Source: Pseudeuparius sepicola
Lineage: Eukaryota; Arthropoda; Insecta; Coleoptera; Anthribidae
Reading direction: 5' to 3'
DNA length: 64,000 nucleotides
NCBI GenBank assembly: GCA_963920635.1
Contig: OY987301.1
Coordinates: 12,430,501-12,494,500 of the forward strand
Below the pieces are notes generated by a model that worked only from the letters and a program-made list of their open reading frames with translations, was not told where the DNA came from and made no database searches. This document shows positions 58,465-64,000 of this stretch, piece after piece (position 1 is the first letter of the stretch; every line of letters begins with the position of its first letter). Made by a program: the position numbers and the translations under genes.

Positions 58465-59115
58465 ATCCCATATACTTCACATACAATATTATAATGTTGG
58501 CATATTACATAAAGCAAGAAAAAACAATAATGTTATTGTCAGAGCCATTACAATACAACAAATAGTTCTCACCTTTTCTTGTAAGATTCCACTTTTGTCG
58601 CGCACTATATACCTAGTGCGCGTTACTTCTTCTCTATTTGGTACTGGACTAGGCAACACTTTTTTTCAGACATTGTAGATATTTTTTCTTATGTATACCA
58701 CATCGGTTGTTGTTATTTCTGATGCCAAATTGGCAGTCAATTCCTTGCGAATAACTTTTGACGGATTTTCGGGGAAATCTTCATTTGCTTTTCGTTTGCA
58801 GGAGTTGAAATTTGAAATCATCTGTCTACAATAGCTTGCTCCCATGTGTCTGGTGGTGGTTGTTTGTTTTGCATTTTTCTTTGTTACCTATTATATGTTC
58901 CGGGCCAAGAGTAAATGTTACATTTTCCAAAACAAGCAGCGTTTTACTCTTTACAGCTTGGACTCAATTTGCAATAACTAGATTTACGACGAATGTAGGA
59001 ATCAAATAAATGAATACATCCTATAGGTAAGCAGGTATGTATACTAAACTTCTTTTGTGTACCTACTAGAAAATAAACTAAATCAATTGGTTAAATTTAA
59101 CGAGTTTTCGTTAAT
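58465..59115. other. AT-rich spacer, no gene seen
   Basis: A small inverted pair (cgcgcactatatacctagtgcgcg) occurs near 58600-58623. It is otherwise unremarkable. Confidence 0.45.
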
Positions 59116-59117
59116 AG

Positions 59118-59592
59118 ACCGTCAGATAGTGACAGATTTAGGATTTAGGTGCCCGATTTTCGCATACAAGCCTCGAACGGGGTTGAAAAGCACATCGATG
59201 TTGAGTAGAATGAAGGGAAATTTACGAGTGGCATATAGTTATGGAAAATTCGACTTTCCTATAAGTATAATTAATATGTTTTTTATGTTTTTCGGGCTAG
59301 TGACGATGTACATTTTCAAATTTTTGATTTGGGCTTGTGTGGAAAAAACGGTAAAAATCTCGATTTTTCCTTACACGATTACGCCCTTATTTCAACCCTT
59401 TAGCCACCTGCAAACACTCAAGCCTTTGGTTTTCCGAAGCCAGGTAATTATAATTAATCATTTAGGTAGTGAACACAGCTTGCGTGGAAATATGGCCAAC
59501 AGTCACCTTTTATTTCTGTTAAGAAAAATCGAATTTTCCATATGTTATCCCCAGGCCCCACTCGTAAATTTCCCTGCCGAAGTTCACTGAAA
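59118..59592. mobile_element. Diverged relative of the 3736-4264 foldback
   Basis: Starts gaccgtcagatagtgacag after a TA, as at 3736. Inverted arms include gggaaatttacgagtgg and ccactcgtaaatttccc, then atggaaaattcga and its complement. The right terminus is missing. Confidence 0.65.
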
Positions 59593-59870
59593 TGATTCTA
59601 ATTCTATTTAGTCCAACCGTTGCAGGATTCTACAAGTAACCACAAAGTAATGTTCAATACAAATGTCCAAAACATCTAATTAGACGATCTATTAGGACAA
59701 CCTATTAATGGGCATTAAACTAAATAAGCCGCCACGCCCTACGCCCATGGCATTCTTCAATTCTTTTGTAAAAAAAAAATACAAAAAAAAACCCTCGACT
59801 GAGTTCATATTATTTTCTGCTGCGGTAAGTAACAATATGCACTCGACCGTTATCTGATAACGACGTATTG
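59593..59870. other. Spacer, nothing recognised
   Basis: Short AT-rich stretch upstream of the CpG-rich block. Confidence 0.4.
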
Positions 59871-60116
59871 TTGCCGCCTGGCTTCCGGTCAACCGGAAAC
59901 GCGGGGGGCGCTCGTGTTTTGCCCTGCCGTAGAGAAAAAAACATTTCCGCAACGCAACGCGCATGCCCGGCGACCACGGGGCGCGATCGACTCCGTCCGC
60001 TTGCTCACCGAAATTCCGGAGGACGTTATTTGCCGTATTGATCCGGGGTGGCTGCTACCAAATGTGTTCCGAAAAGTGAATTGTTTTCCTGGCCAACTAT
60101 GTCGACCATGTCGAAG
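59871..60116 (+). other. CpG-rich promoter-like block with possible first exon
   Basis: A sharply GC/CpG-rich 230-bp block leads to ATG at 60099 (cctggccaactATGTCG). Six codons (MSTMSK) follow, then the strong donor tcgaag|gtaagc at 60116/60117. This is the usual arrangement of a CpG promoter and short first coding exon. The rest of the gene would lie downstream and was not recognised within the window. Confidence 0.4.
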
Positions 60117-60659
60117 GTAAGCCACAGCGTGCTTGATGCACCATGCACCACCCTTAGTCTTTGTCTTTGTTTATTTTCGCCGTCGTGTCCGAAAGTTTAT
60201 TTGGAAGGTTCTTCTTCCGATTGCTTATTATTACTACGTCGCAACACCGACCTATCCAATAAAAGTTTTTATAAGTAGTTGGTTAGATATATTATATACC
60301 TATAGGTTGCTTCCGTTGAAATAATACGATAGTTCCAAGGATTCAAAAATATAGATCGCACAATAAAACAAAGGGGCATCGATTTGCAGCGGAATCAATC
60401 GCACGGTTGACATCGCTGACATTGTGCATTGCATATTGAATGGTTTTAAATTGGTTTGGCAGTTATTATAAGTAATTATTTCAACAGGGGTTCAGTTGAT
60501 TCATTCCCGATAATATTAATATGTGTGCCTATAGGTACTTACCAAGTTATTTTATTGATTTTAAATCCGAACAATTGGGGTGACACCTGCTATTGCTGTG
60601 TACTACAATAGTGTTTTCGTATTGTCAGAGAATGTTCTAGTGGAAAATTCAATATCGCT
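60117..60659. other. AT-rich DNA, possible intron of unidentified gene
   Basis: No exon or element recognised. Confidence 0.35.
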
Positions 60660-61231
60660 AATGATCGTTACATTTTGTTACCAGCTAAAAACAAAATATT
60701 AGAAAGTTTGAAGTATGTCTAATTATAAAATAGAACGTAATTATCAAAATGTTCCATGGCTGAATATGTGAAAATTAAAAAAAAAACAGAAAATTTAGCT
60801 ATAGCTCTTTTATTTTTTTATAATTACGATGCCGAGTATTATCTTTGGAAAGCTCAAAAAAATGGCCGATTTTATAAGGCCACAGCCAACAATGATTTAC
60901 ATTAAAAAAAACACAAGTTTATGTAATATCTCAAAAATCACAAACAACATAAAAAATTGGAATAGATTATCTTATTAAGCCCAAAATTATCTACAATTTT
61001 TGTCCCTACAGTTTTTCTGTATAATCAGAAATAACGGAGCTACAGAGCTCTGATGAAATAGCAAAAATCACTCTTTTCAAAATATCTAGTGAGCCATGAA
61101 CTTTTTTAAAAATCCAAAAGTGGCATTAGATTGAGCATTCAAAACTTCAATTCTTTCCCCATTTAACCTTTGTTCTAGCTTCGCTAGTTTCCGAGATCCC
61201 CATAGTGGTCATCGAAAAAAACTCACCCCGT
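60660..61231. mobile_element. Solo arm of the 13463-14876 mariner-type element
   Basis: Matches the right arm of that element over ~560 bp, from ttttgttaccagctaaaaac to the intact-looking end actcaccccg followed by TA. The other arm and the centre are missing. Confidence 0.8.
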
Positions 61232-61917
61232 ACATTTTTATTAAAATTTATATTCTTTTACTCAATAGTAGTACTAATTCAATAAATAAAAGAAGTACGG
61301 CTCTGGATACAATCATACAAGTGTAATTCGAGCATTCAATTCTGAACAAAAAGTGTCTCTGTCACCGTTTGACCGCAAACTTGATTTTTGCCTATTTCAC
61401 TAAAATGTAGTTGGCCTGTGGGCAACAATCATAAAAGTTGGATTGTTTTATTCAATGTTACTGTCATTATTTCTCGCATGGAAGTAAAAAAAGAAATAAA
61501 AACATTGATTTTAAAAAATTTTAACTACCTGTATCTCTCAGAAACGAAGAACTTCAGGACCTATGTTTATGTGAGCAACCCACCTTACAATGAGTTTTTC
61601 TACAAAATGTCAAAGTCCTGATCAAAAAAGCCCGGGTCACCCTGTATAGTGTGTGTAATGTTAGCGTTACACGTGTTTTATAATTAGGATTATTATGAGT
61701 ATTTTCGAAAACAGGCTAGCGTTATTGCAACAGTTGTTTGTGACCTATTTCCCATCCTTTACTCGACTCGTCAAATATTTCCATTCTGAATTCTGAAATT
61801 ATCTCTAATGGGCCCAACGATTGTTGGAAAACTTTGCAATAGCATGATAATTTAATGCATTGTTCTGTCTCTTGATTGAGACTTTAGAGCTGTAGCTCAA
61901 TCTGGAGAAGTTTGAGA
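61232..61917. other. AT-rich spacer, no gene seen
   Basis: A short transposon-end-like caccctgtata lies near 61637-61647. Confidence 0.45.
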
Positions 61918-61924
61918 CCATCGG

Positions 61925-61966
61925 CACAGCTTACTTACTTGAAATTTATACTTAGGGTAAGCTGTG
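61925..61966. mobile_element. 42-bp CACAG hairpin, 7-bp duplication CCATCGG
   Basis: The arms are cacagcttac and its exact complement around a 22-bp loop. The exact flanks ccatcgg lie at 61918-61924 and 61967-61973. Same family as 40734-40766. Confidence 0.8.
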
Positions 61967-61973
61967 CCATCGG

Positions 61974-63106
61974 TATTGGAACTCCTGGACGCAGTTTGAT
62001 GACAGGAGTCCAATGCCGTCAAAGGACTGATGTCGGTGTCGTTTCGTTTTCAAGTTACAGTCGTTTGCAGGGCCGTAGATGATGTAATTTTATAAATTTC
62101 AATAATCTTATTTACGGGCCCACCCACCAGGAAATAAATTTTTATTATACTTCTTTGAAAACACCTTATTTTCATCTGTTTTAGCAATAATGAAATATGG
62201 GGTTTTTCGGGCTAGCGCACGGAAACAGCGCACGGAAAAACTCTCCGTGCGCTGAATAAAAATACCGAATATATGGCTTTAAAATAGAACTATACAGCAA
62301 AGTAAACTAAATTTAAGAAACTCTATATGCTCTCTGATATTTAACATGTACCTATTTTGTATTTTAATTCGTAAGTGTTTCAATATTTAGATACATTGTG
62401 GATACATTTCTGTAATATTTTTGACGTTTTATTCACCTTATCTGACAATAACTAATTTACAACAAAGCAGCTTTGAAATAATTTGAGAGTAACCATGGAA
62501 ACGCATCATACATACCAAACATTATATTGTCTGCGTTGTTCATTTTTTGTCAATTAAATTTATTATAATATGCCGATAAAATGTTTTAAGTTTCCGTTTT
62601 CAAAGAAGTATAATAAAAAATATCGTTCATTACACGTCCAGAAATAGATTTTTCCGTGCTTGCATGACTTCCCGTGTTCGGCTGCGCCTCACACGGGAAT
62701 TTGTCACGCGCGCACGGAACAATCTTTATTTCCAGACTCGTAATGAAATATACTATTCTACTGGTAGGTACCTATAATATTCTGTAGAAATAATGTGGCA
62801 CTTTGAGAGGACAGAGGACATGACAATTTACAGGATGTGGCAAAAAATGTATAGGTCTAACTTATACTTACCTATATTTTTACTTCCACTGCACTCAAGG
62901 AGTTTTGAGTTTCTGTCTGTATTTTCTGTAAAGAAAAAAGTACATATTTCTTATAGTTACTGCATACTTAAATCATTATGGTTCCACAGTTGACAACGGA
63001 AAAAATGTCCATCAGTTGACATACGTAATATTTTTTGATAATATTTGGTTATTTACCTAGAATTTTTTTATTCTTTTAAAATGTGTGACGAAACAGGATG
63101 AATTTT
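61974..63106. other. Intergenic DNA with GCACGG hairpins
   Basis: A perfect hairpin with cagcgcacgg arms lies at about 62225-62253, next to the gctagcgcacggaaa motif shared with 2573. A second palindrome (about 62650-62722) nests ccgtgc/gcacgg around ttcccgtgt/acacgggaa. No gene. Confidence 0.5.
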
Positions 63107-63972
63107 AAGGGTTGCTGGGGACAGCCTCCTGCATGAGTGTTCAACCAAAAGATCACACTCGAACTTCTGGTACGAATTGAGCTATAGGGTGGTTTCCTAA
63201 ACAATACGGTTGATTTCCTAAACATTTTTTAGAGCAAATTGACTATAATAAAAGTTGTAGGAGATCAAAGTATGAACTTTTCCTCTTAAAATTTTGTTGT
63301 ATCTCCAACACATAACGAGCTACAGCGCATTACTTAGATGACAAAAATTCCGCACGCTGCAGGGGTGGACTTGTAAATATTTTTTTACAAAAAATTACCT
63401 AAATAAAAGTTTTATATGAAAGAAAGAAAGTCGGACATTATTTCAGAAAAATTAAAAAGGATTTTCTGTCAGCGCCGGGGGTCGAACCCGGGACCTCTCG
63501 CTTGCTAGGCGAACGTTCTTCTTCTTCTCCATTTCCATTTTCATTTTCAAAAGTTTTATAGGATGAACTTCTAGTTAACTTTTTCTTCTAAACTTTTTTT
63601 GTGTCTCCAATATTTAATCATTTGCAGGGCATTATATTTGTTTAATTAATTTTTGTCATATAATGCCCTATAAGTATTAGAGACACAAAAAAAATTATAG
63701 GAAACAGTTGCCCAGAAGTTCACCCTCAAAAACTTTTATTAAAGTCATTTTTTTGTCAAAAAAGTAATGCGCTGTAACTCGTTATGTACCTATTAGAGAT
63801 ACAAAAAAGAATTATGAGGAAAAGTTGTTCGCATTTTGATTCCCTACAACTTTTATTGGGGTCATTTGGCTCTAAAAAAATTTTTTCGGAAATCACCCCC
63901 ATTGTTAAGGAAATCACCCTATAGCGCAATTCGTAACCGGAGTTCGAGTGTGAGTCTCCAAGCAACCCTGAA
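63107..63972. mobile_element. ~865-bp foldback element with nested hairpins
   Basis: The outer arms pair gggttgctggggac with the complement of gtctccaagcaaccc, and cacactcgaacttctgg with ccggagttcgagtgtg. Inner arms contain agttgtaggagatcaaa and its near-complement. A second palindrome (about 63545-63740) and a tRNA-like half lie inside. The right end nearly reaches the window edge. Confidence 0.7.
63470..63519 (-). pseudogene. tRNA-Ala(AGC)-like 3' half, truncated
   Basis: On the minus strand there is a perfect anticodon stem-loop (ttcgc-ctagcaa-gcgag; anticodon AGC), a 5-nt variable loop (aggtc), and a perfect T arm (ccggg-ttcgacc-cccgg). The 5' acceptor and D arm (A box) are absent and replaced by aagaag-rich sequence. 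It is a tRNA fragment or tRNA-derived SINE piece captured in a foldback element, not a working tRNA. Confidence 0.75.
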
Positions 63973-64000
63973 AAAATCATCAACATTTTTATTGGACTAG

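Noticed and set aside
63470..63519. Functional tRNA-Ala gene
   Set aside because: The 5' acceptor strand and D arm with the A box are absent.

Overview
This window looks like nuclear DNA from an insect with a large, AT-rich, transposon-packed genome. Two deeply conserved animal genes are recognisable, with insect-like introns (53-79 bp when small). Everything else is non-coding or mobile DNA. The order cannot be fixed from this window; a beetle is my best guess, held weakly. I see no LTR retrotransposon, LINE reverse transcriptase, rRNA, intact tRNA or CRISPR array. The repeats I can type are DNA transposons, mostly mariner-type (TA target) and hAT-type (about 8-bp target duplication).

Genes. 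Stip1 (Hop, the Hsp70/Hsp90 organizing co-chaperone) lies on the plus strand at 42777-49365 in eight coding exons, giving a complete 547-residue protein. A perfect heat-shock element sits about 100 bp upstream. Mad (Smad1/5-type BMP/Dpp effector) lies on the minus strand at 56334-54822. One large coding exon is preceded by a 50-nt coding exon across a 79-bp intron, giving 477 residues ending SSVS. The two genes converge. Two further possible first exons, each with a start codon and a strong splice donor, lie at 34808-34847 and 60099-60116 on the plus strand. Their genes are not identified.

Layout. 1-6.5 kb: mostly AT-rich DNA with one foldback element. 6.5-20 kb: long-TIR elements, two with remains of mariner-type transposases, and two GC/CpG-rich islands. 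22-31 kb: a 643-bp element with an 8-bp duplication, then two related inverted hAT elements (26.9-28.3 and 29.1-30.1 kb). 31.6-33.6 kb: foldbacks and a degenerate tandem array. 34.2-42.5 kb: a dense nest holding an apparently intact mariner-type transposon (37116-39055), a decayed hAT element (39081-40794) and three copies of a hAT-like MITE. 42.8-49.4 kb: Stip1, with large palindromic elements in its introns and a fourth MITE copy split by a second hAT-like element full of TCGAT repeats. 49.9-56.3 kb: a foldback, a TE-poor stretch that is probably the Mad 3' UTR, and Mad. 56.5-64 kb: further palindromic elements and a tRNA-like 3' half.

Most unusual signal. Scattered through the window are tiny near-perfect hairpins (25-55 bp) flanked by exact or near-exact 5-8 bp direct repeats, as if each had inserted as a complete transposon. 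Most begin CACAG and end CTGTG. Two others interrupt one MITE copy, and sibling copies show the empty sites. One 29-bp palindrome equals the terminal palindrome of the local hAT family and has an 8-bp duplication. Such very small palindromic insertions are the best candidate here for a poorly described mobile system.
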